Positions 36,157 through 45,268 are shown, counted from the stretch's first letter. The stretch: 64,000 bases of DNA from GCA-2688775 sp035288865 (GCA_035288865.1 DATDZA010000052.1:28757-92756); one strand, 5' to 3'. Notes: generated by a model from the letters alone, not told the origin. Made by a program: numbers and translations.

Positions 36157-36834
36157 ATGCAAAAAACTATTGTCTTGTCATTAGGCGGCTCTTTGATATG
36201 CCCAGAAGACTATGATTTTGATTTCCTCAAAAAATTTAAGAACCTGATAGAAAAATTTATTAAAAAAGATTATAAATTTATAATTATTTGCGGCGGAGGG
36301 AAGCTTGCAAGAAATTTCCAGGAAATTGCATCTAAATCATCAAAACTGGACAATGAAGAGCTGGACTGGCTCGGGATATACGCAACAAAAATTAATGCGC
36401 ATATTGTAAAATCAATATTTGATGAATGCTCAGAAGAATTTGTTGTTTCAAATCCAAACAAAAAAATAAATTTCAAAAAAAATGTATTGATTGCCTCAGG
36501 ATGGAAGCCTGGATGCAGCACGGATTATGATGCTGTTCTGATTGCAAAAATTTTTGGAGTTAATGGAGTAATTAATTTGAGCAACGTTGATTTTGTCTAT
36601 GATAAGGACCCGAAAAAGAATCGTGATGCAAAAAAAATAGAAAAAATGAATTGGAGCAATTTCATCAAGATAATTGGCTCCAAATGGACAGCGGGATTGA
36701 ATGTGCCGTTCGACCCAGTAGCCGCAAAAGAAGCCAAAAAATCAAAAATGAAAGTCAGCATTATTGGAAAGGATCTGAATAATTTGAAAGATTTATTAGA
36801 CGGGAAAAAATTCAAAGGAACTGTAATAGAGTAG
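36157..36834 (+). CDS. pyrH: UMP kinase (archaeal type)
   Basis: This 225-residue amino-acid-kinase-fold protein resembles archaeal UMP kinase, which makes UDP for RNA and CTP synthesis. IVLSLGGSLICPEDYD is the N-terminal Lys-less glycine loop, IIICGGGKLARNF the second Gly-rich loop, SGWKPGCSTDYDAVLIAKI the substrate site with the conserved STD, and VDFVYDKDPKKN the nucleotide region. Isopentenyl phosphate kinase is the main alternative, but that family has a distinct His. Copy C of the 3'-end element overlaps the stop. Confidence 0.82.
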   Translation: MQKTIVLSLGGSLICPEDYDFDFLKKFKNLIEKFIKKDYKFIIICGGGKLARNFQEIASKSSKLDNEELDWLGIYATKINAHIVKSIFDECSEEFVVSNPNKKINFKKNVLIASGWKPGCSTDYDAVLIAKIFGVNGVINLSNVDFVYDKDPKKNRDAKKIEKMNWSNFIKIIGSKWTAGLNVPFDPVAAKEAKKSKMKVSIIGKDLNNLKDLLDGKKFKGTVIE

Positions 36835-36912
36835 CACAATTAACCAAAACCTTAAGTGGCAGGTGGAGGGATGATAATTTTGAATATGGTGCAATACGAA
36901 CATTCGCTGCTT
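36832..36912 (+). ncRNA. 3'-end structured element, copy C (diverged)
   Basis: TAGCAC (36832-36837, sharing the pyrH stop), AGGTGGAGGG (36861-36870), GGTGCAA (36888-36894) and TTCGCTGCT (36903-36911) sit at the same spacing as the other copies. Block 4 has lost its C-run, so the second helix cannot form as in copies A, B and D, while block 1-3 pairing is kept. Confidence 0.45.
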
Positions 36913-36991
36913 AAGTAGTTCATAATCAATGAAAAATAAAATATTGACAAACTATAAATTAAAAAATTAAATAAAAAATTTTAAACTAAAA

Positions 36992-37240
36992 ATGGATGAA
37001 GAATACAACTGGACTCTGATTTTGAAATCATCTGTTCCAATTGCTGCGGTGGAAGCTTATATATTCTACACTAATATTGGAGATGTTTGGAAATGGTCAG
37101 CGCTGGCAATCGGCATATCCCTGTCTGCCATGATCGTTTACATGAATGAAAAAAAGAAAAGTAGCATTTTTACGTCAGCAGCTATTGTATTGTTAGTTGT
37201 ATTAATTATAAAATTATTAAAGAGTTCCGAAATTATCTGA
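36992..37240 (+). CDS. Small membrane protein, two to three helices
   Basis: This 82-residue protein has hydrophobic segments at about 9-25, 33-49 and 60-76, separated by a basic loop (MNEKKKSS). It begins MDEEYNWTLILKSS. TTTTAAACTAAAA upstream is a possible TATA region, giving an almost leaderless start. No family is recognised. Confidence 0.6.
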   Translation: MDEEYNWTLILKSSVPIAAVEAYIFYTNIGDVWKWSALAIGISLSAMIVYMNEKKKSSIFTSAAIVLLVVLIIKLLKSSEII

Positions 37241-37268
37241 AGAGAATATTGAAAAATATCAAGCTGCC

Positions 37269-38945
37269 TTAAAAGTGCCTTAATTTTTCCTTTAGAATTG
37301 ATACAAATAATATAAACACAAGTAAGGAAGCAAAGAAAAAGCTCAGAAAGGCAAGCAACGGAATCCCGAGCACGCTTGGGCCTTTCTCTACATTGATCAA
37401 AATGGCTGAAGTTACAAGCAGCGCGGAAATCAGCAGCCCGTAAGCCACGCGATTGCTACTCCTGTCAATTTCAAGCGAAAGCTTCCTTATATCAGTATCT
37501 TCAATATCTACTTTTATCGTGCCTCTTTGTATTTTGTCCAGGGCCCTTTCAGCCTTCTCGGGAAAATCCTCTACAAACTTCCTGTAGCGGTTCATGTTGT
37601 GCATGAGGCCTTTCCAGACATACAGCGGGTTTGTTCTTTTCCTGATTAATTTTTCAATGAATGGCTTTGAAGTTTCTGCTAACCTGAAATTTGGGTCGTA
37701 CTCAAGCGCAACGCCTTCAAGAGTCACAATTGTTTTTCCAAACAAGACAAATGATGCAGGAATTTTTATTTTGTGGTGCAGGCCAATCTCAAGAATCTCT
37801 TCAATCACCTTGCTAATTTTTATCTGGCTTATAGATGAATTTTGCAGAGGCTGTATTATAATTCCAATATCCGACCTCAATTCCTCATAATCTGTATCGC
37901 TCTCCATCCCCATGCTGGCCAAAGTCTGCATAATCAAGCCCACATCCTGCTCTATTATTCCATAAAAAATATCAATGCATTTATTTTTCAAGCTCTCATC
38001 AAAATACCCGACAATTCCGAAATCAACAAATGCAATTGAATTATCTTTCATAACCAGAATATTGCCGGGATGCGGGTCAGCATGAAATATCCCGTGCACA
38101 AATACCTGAGTCATTATCGCATCAAATCCGTTTTGTATTATTTTTTTGAAATCAAGCTTTCTTTTTTTAATTTCGTTCGTATCGTGCAGCTCAACCCCCT
38201 CAATGAATTCCAAAGTCAGGACTCTTTCAGTTGTAAGCTCGTCGTAAATAAATGGAATGTGCACAGTCCTGCTGTTTTTAAAATTCTGGTAGAATCTTTT
38301 TGCGTTTCTGGCTTCAAGCTTAAAATCCAGCTCCTTTTCAGTCCATTCCTTGAATTCATCAACAATTCTTACAGGCCTGAATTTTTTCAAGTCATCAATG
38401 TTGTTCTCAGCAACATGGGCAAAATATTCCATAATCTCAATGTCAGTCTCCATTACTTTCTTGACATTGGGCCTTTGTATCTTAACCGCAACTTTTTCTC
38501 CTGTTTTTAATACCGCTTTGTGAACCTGGCTTATTGAGGCCGCCGCTATAGGGGTTTTTTCAATGCTTGCAAAAATATCTCCCAATTTTTTACCAAATTC
38601 TTTTTCAAGAATCTCTTTGACCTGCTCAAACGGAAAAGAAGGCACGTTGTCCTGCAGATTCTCAAGCTCCTTTGCGTACTCTTTCGGCACCAAATCAGGC
38701 CTTACACTCAGCAGTTGGCCGAATTTAATGAACGTCGGCCCGAGCCTTTCCAAAGTTTTTCTCAGCCTGACCTCGGGCTTTAGATTTTCAGAGTTTTTCA
38801 GCTTTTTCTTGATTATCTTGCCAAATGGTATGTGGACCTTAATCCCTGTTTCGTAAATCAAAAAATCAAACCCCTCTTCGAACAGGACTACAAGTATTTC
38901 ATTGAACCTCCTTATATCCCGCACATCTTTTATTATATGAAACAT
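37269..38945 (-). CDS. UbiB/ABC1-family atypical kinase
   Basis: This 558-residue protein belongs to the ABC1/ADCK/UbiB family of kinase-like ATPases tied to isoprenoid lipid or quinone metabolism. It shows the family motif KFGQLLSVRPDLVP, the Ala-rich loop PIAAASISQVHKAVL, the lysine KVAVKIQRP, the catalytic HGIFHADPHPGNILV and VDFGIVGYF. Two membrane helices end the protein (about 500-550). Its target here is unknown; no quinone genes are in view. Confidence 0.9.
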   Translation of the reverse strand: MFHIIKDVRDIRRFNEILVVLFEEGFDFLIYETGIKVHIPFGKIIKKKLKNSENLKPEVRLRKTLERLGPTFIKFGQLLSVRPDLVPKEYAKELENLQDNVPSFPFEQVKEILEKEFGKKLGDIFASIEKTPIAAASISQVHKAVLKTGEKVAVKIQRPNVKKVMETDIEIMEYFAHVAENNIDDLKKFRPVRIVDEFKEWTEKELDFKLEARNAKRFYQNFKNSRTVHIPFIYDELTTERVLTLEFIEGVELHDTNEIKKRKLDFKKIIQNGFDAIMTQVFVHGIFHADPHPGNILVMKDNSIAFVDFGIVGYFDESLKNKCIDIFYGIIEQDVGLIMQTLASMGMESDTDYEELRSDIGIIIQPLQNSSISQIKISKVIEEILEIGLHHKIKIPASFVLFGKTIVTLEGVALEYDPNFRLAETSKPFIEKLIRKRTNPLYVWKGLMHNMNRYRKFVEDFPEKAERALDKIQRGTIKVDIEDTDIRKLSLEIDRSSNRVAYGLLISALLVTSAILINVEKGPSVLGIPLLAFLSFFFASLLVFILFVSILKEKLRHF

Positions 38946-38998
38946 ATTATTAACAATTTCTTTAAAAGCATGTATTTAAAAGTTTGCTTAAGAAATTG

Positions 38999-39301
38999 TT
39001 ATTTGATCTCTTTGTCTGCCCATTTCTCAAAATCTCTGTTAGCAGACGAATCAATCTTTAAAATGCACGGAATTTCATAAGAATGAATTTTCTTAACTTC
39101 ACTAACAACTTTATTAAATTTAGACTCATTAGTCTTTGCAATAATAACATTCTCCGCTTCGTTCATTATTTTCCCTTTCCACCGGTACATGCTTCTTATT
39201 GGAAATATATTTGCGCAGGCTATCAATCTTTTTTTCAGCAGGCGCAGCGAAATCTTTTCAGCTTCAACAGCATCCTTGCAGATTATATAGGCTAAAGTCA
39301 T
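38999..39301 (-). CDS. cutA: CutA1 divalent-ion tolerance protein
   Basis: This 100-residue protein has the CutA1 trimer fold: AYIICKDAVEAEKISLRLLKKRLIACANIFPIRSMYRWKGKI then NVIIAKTNESKFNKVVSEVKKIHSYEIPCI and the end FEKWADKEI. CutA1 is a ferredoxin-like trimer found in all domains; its link to copper tolerance is indirect. Length is typical for the family. Confidence 0.92.
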   Translation of the reverse strand: MTLAYIICKDAVEAEKISLRLLKKRLIACANIFPIRSMYRWKGKIMNEAENVIIAKTNESKFNKVVSEVKKIHSYEIPCILKIDSSANRDFEKWADKEIK

Positions 39302-39400
39302 AACATAATAATAATCTATTTATTTATTAATTTGTTGATTTAAATCTCTGAAAATGTTATTTTCGACACCTTTAAAAAACACCAATAACTTCTATATAAT

Positions 39401-40345
39401 ATGTACATTTTTTCAAATATTTTGGGTGTATTTGTGTTTGATGAATCTTTTAATATAGTTGACGAACTATCATTTATAGATATTAATAATTACAATAACA
39501 AAGATGGATTTATCCAAAAACTAAAGCACAGACACAAAAACATTAAAGAACCCGACAAGGAAGAATTTAAAAAAATTTTAGTTAATTTCAAAAACAGCAA
39601 ATTTTTCAGTGATTTCTACAATAAAAATTTGCAATTAACTAAATTGGCAGTAAAGAACTCAGTCAATGAAGATGTTTTAATAATCCAGTCCATTAAATCT
39701 ATTGACGAGCTGGATAAGGCGATAAATCTTCTTGTAAAAAGATTAAGGGAATGGTACGATCTCTACAATCCGGAATTCTCGAGGTCGGTTGAAAATCACG
39801 AGCAATTTGTGGGGGAAATTCTCGAAAGCCAAAAAGACGAATTGTTAAAAAAAATAAATATAAAAACAGAAGATTCACTTGGCGCTGATTTTGAGCAGGA
39901 AAATCTTGAGCCACTCAGAAATTTATCGCATCAAATCTATGATTTATACCAGCTAAGAAAAAGCCAGTTAGATTACATTTCAAAACTCATGGGCGAATAC
40001 TGCCAGAACATAAAGACAATTTGTGATGTAATAATTGCCGCAAAATTAATCGAGCATGCAGGCTCATTAAAAAGATTAAGCGAAATGCCCGCCTCAACAA
40101 TCCAGATTCTCGGCGCGGAAAAAGCACTGTTTAGGCACATGAAAACGGGTGCAAGGTCCCCAAAGCACGGAGTCATCGTAAGCCATTCACTTATATCCAA
40201 AGCTCCCATGAAGTTGCACGGTAAAATTGCGAGATCCTTGGCTGACAAGATTTCAATTGCCGCAAAAATTGATTATTTCAAGGGGCAGTTTATAGGGGAT
40301 AAACTAAAAAAAGACTTGGAAGAAAAATTTGAGGATGCAAAATGA
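39401..40345 (+). CDS. C/D box snoRNP protein Nop5 (Nop56/58 homologue)
   Basis: This 314-residue protein scaffolds archaeal 2'-O-methylation guides. The N-terminal domain (MYIFSNILGVFVFDE) binds fibrillarin, a coiled coil follows (about 100-190), and the NOP RNA-binding domain shows AAKLIEHAGSLKRLSEMPASTIQILGAEKALFRH and PKHGVIVSHSLISKAP. It overlaps the fibrillarin gene by 4 bases. The basic C-terminal tail of many homologues is absent. Confidence 0.93.
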   Translation: MYIFSNILGVFVFDESFNIVDELSFIDINNYNNKDGFIQKLKHRHKNIKEPDKEEFKKILVNFKNSKFFSDFYNKNLQLTKLAVKNSVNEDVLIIQSIKSIDELDKAINLLVKRLREWYDLYNPEFSRSVENHEQFVGEILESQKDELLKKINIKTEDSLGADFEQENLEPLRNLSHQIYDLYQLRKSQLDYISKLMGEYCQNIKTICDVIIAAKLIEHAGSLKRLSEMPASTIQILGAEKALFRHMKTGARSPKHGVIVSHSLISKAPMKLHGKIARSLADKISIAAKIDYFKGQFIGDKLKKDLEEKFEDAK

Positions 40346-41013
40346 TAGCAAAATCCAGAATTTTTGAAGTTTATGAATCATATGAGAAGAGGAGGCAGCT
40401 TTATTCAATAAACCTAGTTCCAGGAAAAAAAGTTTATGGGGAAAGATTAATCAGTGAAAATGGAATTGAGTATAGGGAATGGGATGCTAAAAAAAGTAAG
40501 CTTGCCTCTTCAATCCTTAAAGGAAGCCCCAATGTGGGCATAAGAAAAAATGATGTTGTTCTTTATCTCGGCTCTGCGTCCGGAACAACTGTAAGCCATG
40601 TTTCAGACATTGTAGGGGACGGAGGACTGATTTTTGCTGTTGACATTGCGCCAAGAGTTATGAGGGATTTAATCTTTTTGAGCTACCTAAGAAAAAATAT
40701 TGTTCCCATACTGGCGGACTCAAATAAAACTGATTTATTAAAGGAAAGAGTCTGCACCGTCGATATTCTCTATCAGGATGTTGCACAAAAAAACCAATTG
40801 GATATATTCCTAAAAAATGGAGATTTATTTTTGAAAAGCGGAGGATACGCGTTGCTGGCGGTCAAAGCAAGAAGCATGGACGTCACAAAAAACCCGAGGC
40901 AGATTTTCAGGGAAGTGAAAGAAATTCTGGAAAAAGAAATGACAATTATTGACCAGCGTGATTTAGAGCCTTTCCAGAGAGATCACGCAATGTTTATCTG
41001 CAAGAAAAAATAA
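40342..41013 (+). CDS. Fibrillarin, rRNA 2'-O-methyltransferase
   Basis: This 223-residue fibrillarin is the SAM-dependent catalyst of C/D box RNPs that modify rRNA and tRNA. YLGSASGTTVSHVSDIVG is motif I, IFAVDIAPRVMRDL motif II, and DILYQDVAQKNQLDIFLKN contains the catalytic Asp. GYALLAVKARSMDVTK provides the catalytic Lys region. The gene is translationally coupled to nop5. Copy D of the 3'-end element starts 14 bases after the stop. Confidence 0.95.
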   Translation: MIAKSRIFEVYESYEKRRQLYSINLVPGKKVYGERLISENGIEYREWDAKKSKLASSILKGSPNVGIRKNDVVLYLGSASGTTVSHVSDIVGDGGLIFAVDIAPRVMRDLIFLSYLRKNIVPILADSNKTDLLKERVCTVDILYQDVAQKNQLDIFLKNGDLFLKSGGYALLAVKARSMDVTKNPRQIFREVKEILEKEMTIIDQRDLEPFQRDHAMFICKKK

Positions 41014-41027
41014 GCTTGAGTAAATAA

Positions 41028-41107
41028 TTGCATAATAATTTAACACATTGCAGTGTGGGTGGAGGGCGGATAAACATAATTAAGTGCGATATGAAAGTTC
41101 CCTCCCT
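41028..41107 (+). ncRNA. 3'-end structured element, copy D
   Basis: TTGCAT (41028-41033), GGGTGGAGGG (41057-41066), AGTGCGA (41083-41089) and TTCCCTCCC (41098-41106) repeat the layout of copies A and B, with one base less between blocks 2 and 3. TTGCAT can still pair with GTGCGA using G-T pairs. It lies 14 bases after the fibrillarin stop, before thiE. Confidence 0.6.
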
Positions 41108-41194
41108 TAAGAATATGTTTATTAAAAACAAAATTATTATCAAATCATCTTATAAAAAAATTAAGAAATAAAAATCAAATATTCTAAAACTAAA

Positions 41195-41827
41195 ATGCCA
41201 AAGCTAAAAGATTTTGGATTATATTTCATAACGGACAGCAGACTCACAAAAAAAACCGTAATTGACGATGTCAAATCAGCAATAAAAGGCGGAGTTAAAG
41301 TGATCCAGTACAGGGAAAAATATGAATCTACAAAAAAAATGGTGATGGAGGCCTCAGAAATAAAAGAATTATGCAGAAAAAATAGAGTAATGTTTCTTGT
41401 TAATGACAGGATAGACATTGCATTATCGGCCAATGCTGATGGAATTCACATTGGGCAAGATGATTTGCCTTATCAAATAGCAAGAAAAATTTTGGGTAAA
41501 AATAAAATTATTGGATTGACAGCACACAATGTAAATGAATCAGCTGCAGCTGAAAAGCTTGGAGCGGATTATATTGGCTTAAGCCCGATTTTCTCGACTA
41601 GCACAAAAGCTGATGCAGGAAAATCCTGCGGAACTGAAATGATAACCCGCGTAAAAAAATGTGTCAAAATCCCGATTGTTGCAGTTGGTGGCATAAATGA
41701 ATCAAATATTGGGCAGGTACTGGAAGCAGGCGCAAAGAATATTGCAATCATTTCGGCAATATTGGCAAAAGATGATGTTGGGCAGGCCGTAAAAAATTTT
41801 GTAAAAATGATAAATTCGCATAAATAG
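41195..41827 (+). CDS. thiE: Thiamine-phosphate synthase
   Basis: This 210-residue TIM-barrel enzyme joins hydroxymethylpyrimidine diphosphate and thiazole phosphate. LYFITDSRL, KGGVKVIQYREKYEST, LVNDRIDIALSANADGIHIGQDDLP, IIGLTAHNVNE, ADYIGLSPIFSTSTKAD and PIVAVGGINESN match the family motifs in order. With thiM it forms a salvage route to thiamine phosphate. Confidence 0.94.
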   Translation: MPKLKDFGLYFITDSRLTKKTVIDDVKSAIKGGVKVIQYREKYESTKKMVMEASEIKELCRKNRVMFLVNDRIDIALSANADGIHIGQDDLPYQIARKILGKNKIIGLTAHNVNESAAAEKLGADYIGLSPIFSTSTKADAGKSCGTEMITRVKKCVKIPIVAVGGINESNIGQVLEAGAKNIAIISAILAKDDVGQAVKNFVKMINSHK

Positions 41828-41862
41828 CAAATTTTATATAATCTTGCATTTAATTTATCATT

Positions 41863-42600
41863 ATGAAGAAGAGGTTTGTATTATTTTTTCTGCTTTTTTC
41901 TGTACTTGCCATTTCTATAGCCAATGCCCACGAAGATGAGCAGAATTTTGGTCCCGACTCACCCCCTTATCCAATTTCGCAGCTTGAGGCCGTTGGTTAT
42001 GGCTCACTGGCATTTATAATAATCTGTTTTTGTATTCTTTATTTTAACTCAAAAATGACTGAGATGGTGAAGAAATTGACATATTCGTTGCTTTTGATTG
42101 TAGTCGTTTTTGTTTCACTTTACCTTGCAATAACCACAATCCACACTAATTTAATTTCATTTACAAAAGGTCCAGTGCATTGGCACGCCGACTATGAAAT
42201 ATGGATTTGCAATCAAGAAATTTCGCTGCCGGAGCCAAAAGGAATGTCAAATGAGCTGGGAACAGACACGCTTCATTCACATAACGATAACAGAATTCAC
42301 GTTGAAGGTGCCTTAATGGGCCCTAAACAAGCAAGCCTCGGCGCATTTTTCAATGCAATTGGCGGGTATCTTTCAGATGACGAGCTTAAAGTTAATGCAG
42401 ATAATGGGTTAATAGCAAAGCACAATGGAGATTTTTGCAATGACCAGCCGGCCAAACTGTATGTTTTTGTAAATGGACAATTAATCAATGACCCGTCAAA
42501 TTATGTTATCGCGCCGTACGAGAAAGTCCCTCCCGGGGACAAAATTAAATTTATTTTTACAGAAATGTCAATGCAGGATGTAAATCCGAATATAAGCTAA
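41863..42600 (+). CDS. Membrane-anchored His-rich extracytoplasmic protein
   Basis: This 245-residue protein has a signal peptide (to about residue 23), two membrane helices (about 45-65 and 72-95) and an external domain with many His: VHWHADYEIW, LHSHNDNRIHVEG and a Cys pair (WICNQ, FCNDQ). Its end VFVNGQLINDPSNYVIAPYEKVPPGDKIKF looks like a ubiquitin-like or beta-grasp strand set. The external domain is a paralogue of the protein at 52700. His clusters suggest copper or zinc binding. It starts the redox/metal island, one base before the first ccdA-like gene. Confidence 0.65.
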   Translation: MKKRFVLFFLLFSVLAISIANAHEDEQNFGPDSPPYPISQLEAVGYGSLAFIIICFCILYFNSKMTEMVKKLTYSLLLIVVVFVSLYLAITTIHTNLISFTKGPVHWHADYEIWICNQEISLPEPKGMSNELGTDTLHSHNDNRIHVEGALMGPKQASLGAFFNAIGGYLSDDELKVNADNGLIAKHNGDFCNDQPAKLYVFVNGQLINDPSNYVIAPYEKVPPGDKIKFIFTEMSMQDVNPNIS

Positions 42601-42601
42601 A

Positions 42602-43309
42602 ATGGCAGTACAAGCATACCTTCCAAATCTGGGAACTGTAATTGTTACAGCGCTGATTGATTCCATTAATCCATGCGCTATTGGAGTGTTGATATTGCTT
42701 ATATCGATGCTTGTAGTGTATAAGTCAAAATCAGACCTTCTTAAGTACGGGCTGCTCTACATATTTTTTGTGTTCATAACCTATTTTTTGGCCGGGCTGG
42801 GAATATTATATTTCCTGACAGTAATTCCGCTTTACCTGAGCGAGTATATTTCAATAGCAGTTGGGCTTTTGGTTGTTGCAGCAGGGTTAATTGAAATAAA
42901 AGATTTTTTCTGGTATGGCCGCGGAATCACGCTGTCAATTCCAGGGGACAAAGCCAAAAAAATTCATAAGATGGCAAGAAAATTTACGTTGCCTGCTATG
43001 ATTGCGCTGGGTGTTTTTGTTGCCGGCGTTGAGTTGCCATGCACGGGCGGCCCATACTTGGCAATTTTGGTGTTTTTGTCCCAGAACTTTAATTTCAATG
43101 CATTGATGCTGCTGGTATTTTACAATATAATATTTGTAATGCCTTTGATTGTGATACTTTTCATGGTTTATTTCGGGCTCAAGGTTCAGCGCCTAAAAAG
43201 ATGGAAGCAGAACAACCGCACGTACATGAGATTTGCAACCGGAATTATTTTAATATTCTTGGGCTGGCTTTTGATTTTGATTGCAAATGGGACAATAAAT
43301 CTTAACTGA
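42602..43309 (+). CDS. CcdA/DsbD-type transmembrane thiol carrier (first of three)
   Basis: This 235-residue protein has six membrane helices. DSINPCAIGVL in helix 1 and GVELPCTGGPYL in helix 4 carry the paired Cys that pass electrons across the membrane in CcdA/DsbD. It begins one base after the His-rich membrane protein, which may be a redox or metal partner. Confidence 0.85.
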   Translation: MAVQAYLPNLGTVIVTALIDSINPCAIGVLILLISMLVVYKSKSDLLKYGLLYIFFVFITYFLAGLGILYFLTVIPLYLSEYISIAVGLLVVAAGLIEIKDFFWYGRGITLSIPGDKAKKIHKMARKFTLPAMIALGVFVAGVELPCTGGPYLAILVFLSQNFNFNALMLLVFYNIIFVMPLIVILFMVYFGLKVQRLKRWKQNNRTYMRFATGIILIFLGWLLILIANGTINLN

Positions 43310-43314
43310 TTAAA

Positions 43315-43623
43315 ATGAAGAAAAAAACATCGAAGATAACGCAGAAAAAAATAAACTTGCAGATAGTAAAGCGGAAAGGCCACTCTGAGTTTTATGATGA
43401 GAAAAAAGTCTATGGGTCATGTTTTTTTGCGTGCAGGAACGCGCATTTAAATGAGATAGAAGCCGAGATAATATGCGAAAAAGTGACAAGCGCAGTGACA
43501 AAATGGATAAAAAAAAGGAACGTTGTTTCGTCAAATGAGATTTTTAGGTTTACGGTAAATTCGCTTAAAAATTACAACGAAGACGTTTCGTTTTTGTATG
43601 AAACTCACAGGGATTTGTCGTAG
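43315..43623 (+). CDS. ATP-cone domain protein
   Basis: This 102-residue protein has a Lys-rich start and an ATP-cone: IVKRKGHSEFYDEKKVYGSCFFACRNAHLNEIEAE then VTSAVTKWIKKRNVVSSNEIFRFTVNSLKN. ATP-cones sense ATP/dATP in ribonucleotide reductase and NrdR; here it stands alone, without catalytic or DNA-binding domain. It lies in the same operon direction as the ccdA-like gene, 5 bases after it. Confidence 0.8.
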   Translation: MKKKTSKITQKKINLQIVKRKGHSEFYDEKKVYGSCFFACRNAHLNEIEAEIICEKVTSAVTKWIKKRNVVSSNEIFRFTVNSLKNYNEDVSFLYETHRDLS

Positions 43624-43769
43624 CATTTATAATTAATAAAATATTCAACAATTAAAAAATGATAACGAAGAAATCCATCACTAAACAAGCCATGATCATT
43701 AGATAAATTAATCATAAATGCTTAAAAATACAAATTAAAAAAGAAAATTATACCAAGAGGTAAAATAGA

Positions 43770-43862
43770 ATGGCAAAAACAAAAAAACCAAATAAAAGTG
43801 CAAAGAAAAAAATGATTCCGGGGAAGGCGGTCAAAAAGAAGAATGTTTGTGAATTTTGCTGA
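43770..43862 (+). CDS. 30-residue basic peptide with C-terminal CxxC
   Basis: This tiny ORF has an AAGAGGT ribosome binding site 8 bases before ATG 43770. It encodes a Lys-rich peptide beginning MAKTKKPNKSAKKK and ending NVCEFC, a terminal CxxC. Such lysine-rich micro-proteins are common in DPANN genomes, but with only 30 codons chance cannot be excluded. Confidence 0.4.
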   Translation: MAKTKKPNKSAKKKMIPGKAVKKKNVCEFC

Positions 43863-43886
43863 GAAATTATTTTAAACTAAATAATC

Positions 43887-44708
43887 ATGGGAGTTAGGAT
43901 GGCAAACAGAATACAAAAAGCCAGGAAAGCATTTGAAAATAAAGATGTATCTTTAGCGAAAGCTGCCCATAGCAAGAAATCTATTGAAGAAAAATCTCAT
44001 GGTCAGGAAACCCACGCCACTACGGGCCAATTTTTGGGTGAATTTGTTTACGGTGCCGTCGATGGGACTGTAACAACATTTGCAATTGTAGCGGGTGCTG
44101 CTGGCGCATCATTGTCATCAGGGATTGTCATAATACTTGGCTTTGCGAATCTGCTGGCAGACGGCTTTTCTATGGCTTGCGGCAATTTTCTAAGCGAAAG
44201 AACACAAAGGGATTACATAACCAAAGAAAGAAAAAGGGAGGAATGGGAAATTGAAAATGTCCGCGACGGGGAAGTTGCTGAAATACGGGAAATATTCAGA
44301 AAGAAAGGCTTCAAAGGAAAAGACCTTGAAAGGGCCGTTCAAATTATCACATCTGACAAAAAAGTGTGGGTGGATACAATGATGTCCGATGAGTTAGGAT
44401 TAATTGAAAGTCAGAAAAGCCCATGGAAGACCGCAGCAAGCACCTATTTTGGATTTATAATTATAGGGATAATCCCCCTGATTGCATATGTTCTTTCTTA
44501 TTTTTTTGCATTTTTCCAGAATGACACTTTTAGAATCGCAGTTATTATGACCTTAGGCGCCCTGATTATAATTGGGATTATTAAAAGATATATCACCAAA
44601 AAAGATTTATGGAAATCAATTGCTGAAACAGTATTTGTTGGAGGGGCAGCGGCAACCATTGCGTACTTTATAGGGTTCTTTTTACGGTGGCTTGTTGGAA
44701 CGTACTGA
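43887..44708 (+). CDS. VIT1/CCC1-family Fe(II)/Mn(II) transporter
   Basis: This 273-residue protein begins with a helical cytosolic stretch (about 1-50), then five membrane helices. VYGAVDGTVTTFAIVAGAAGASLSS and GFANLLADGFSMACGNFLSERTQ are the VIT family motifs of the metal path. The long charged loop (DYITKERKREEWEIENVRDGEVAEIREIF) is the metal-binding domain with many Glu. ATG 43887 is the first start; ATG 43899 with GGAG upstream is also possible. Confidence 0.88.
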   Translation: MGVRMANRIQKARKAFENKDVSLAKAAHSKKSIEEKSHGQETHATTGQFLGEFVYGAVDGTVTTFAIVAGAAGASLSSGIVIILGFANLLADGFSMACGNFLSERTQRDYITKERKREEWEIENVRDGEVAEIREIFRKKGFKGKDLERAVQIITSDKKVWVDTMMSDELGLIESQKSPWKTAASTYFGFIIIGIIPLIAYVLSYFFAFFQNDTFRIAVIMTLGALIIIGIIKRYITKKDLWKSIAETVFVGGAAATIAYFIGFFLRWLVGTY

Positions 44709-44833
44709 GGTAGAATAAGCTTTCATGAACGAAAATAAACACATTTAACGGTTTTGAGGCAGAATAAAGTTTATTAAATACATAGGTTTTCATGCTATAT
44801 TATATATAAAAATATGTTTTTCGGGGGTGTAAG

Positions 44834-45268
44834 ATGAAAAAAATACTGTTTTTGTTATGTGTAATGGCTATTTTGATATTAAGTGCGTGCTCGCAGCAGA
44901 ATGCAAATAATGTGGTAGGTCAGGGCTCTGATATAAACCCAGGCTCAATTCAACCTCAGGGCAGCTCAACAGAGGAAACGGTTCAAAACGGCGATGTCAA
45001 GGAGTTCAAAATAACGGCAAAGCAGTTTGAATTCTCGCCGTCAACAATAGAAGTGAACAAAGGCGACAAGGTAAGGCTGATTGTTACTAGCTCGGATGTA
45101 CCGCATGGAATTGCAATAAAGGAATATGGCATAAATGAGCAATTGAGCCCAGGAAAGCCTGTAACAATTGAATTTACAGCTGACAAAACAGGAACTTTTA
45201 CAGCATTCTGCTCGGTGTTCTGCGGCTCCGGCCACAGCAATATGAAGGCAAAATTGGTCGTTAAATAG
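44834..45268 (+). CDS. CuA-type cupredoxin lipoprotein (COX2-like domain)
   Basis: This 144-residue protein has a signal with lipobox (LSAC) and a Gln/Ser-rich linker. The cupredoxin domain ends with FTAFCSVFCGSGHSNMKAKLVVK, giving the CuA set CxxxCxxxHxxM; DVPHGIAIKEY supplies the other His. Such stand-alone CuA domains carry electrons or copper outside the membrane. TATA-like TATATATAAA upstream and GGGGGTG before the ATG support the start. Confidence 0.85.
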   Translation: MKKILFLLCVMAILILSACSQQNANNVVGQGSDINPGSIQPQGSSTEETVQNGDVKEFKITAKQFEFSPSTIEVNKGDKVRLIVTSSDVPHGIAIKEYGINEQLSPGKPVTIEFTADKTGTFTAFCSVFCGSGHSNMKAKLVVK

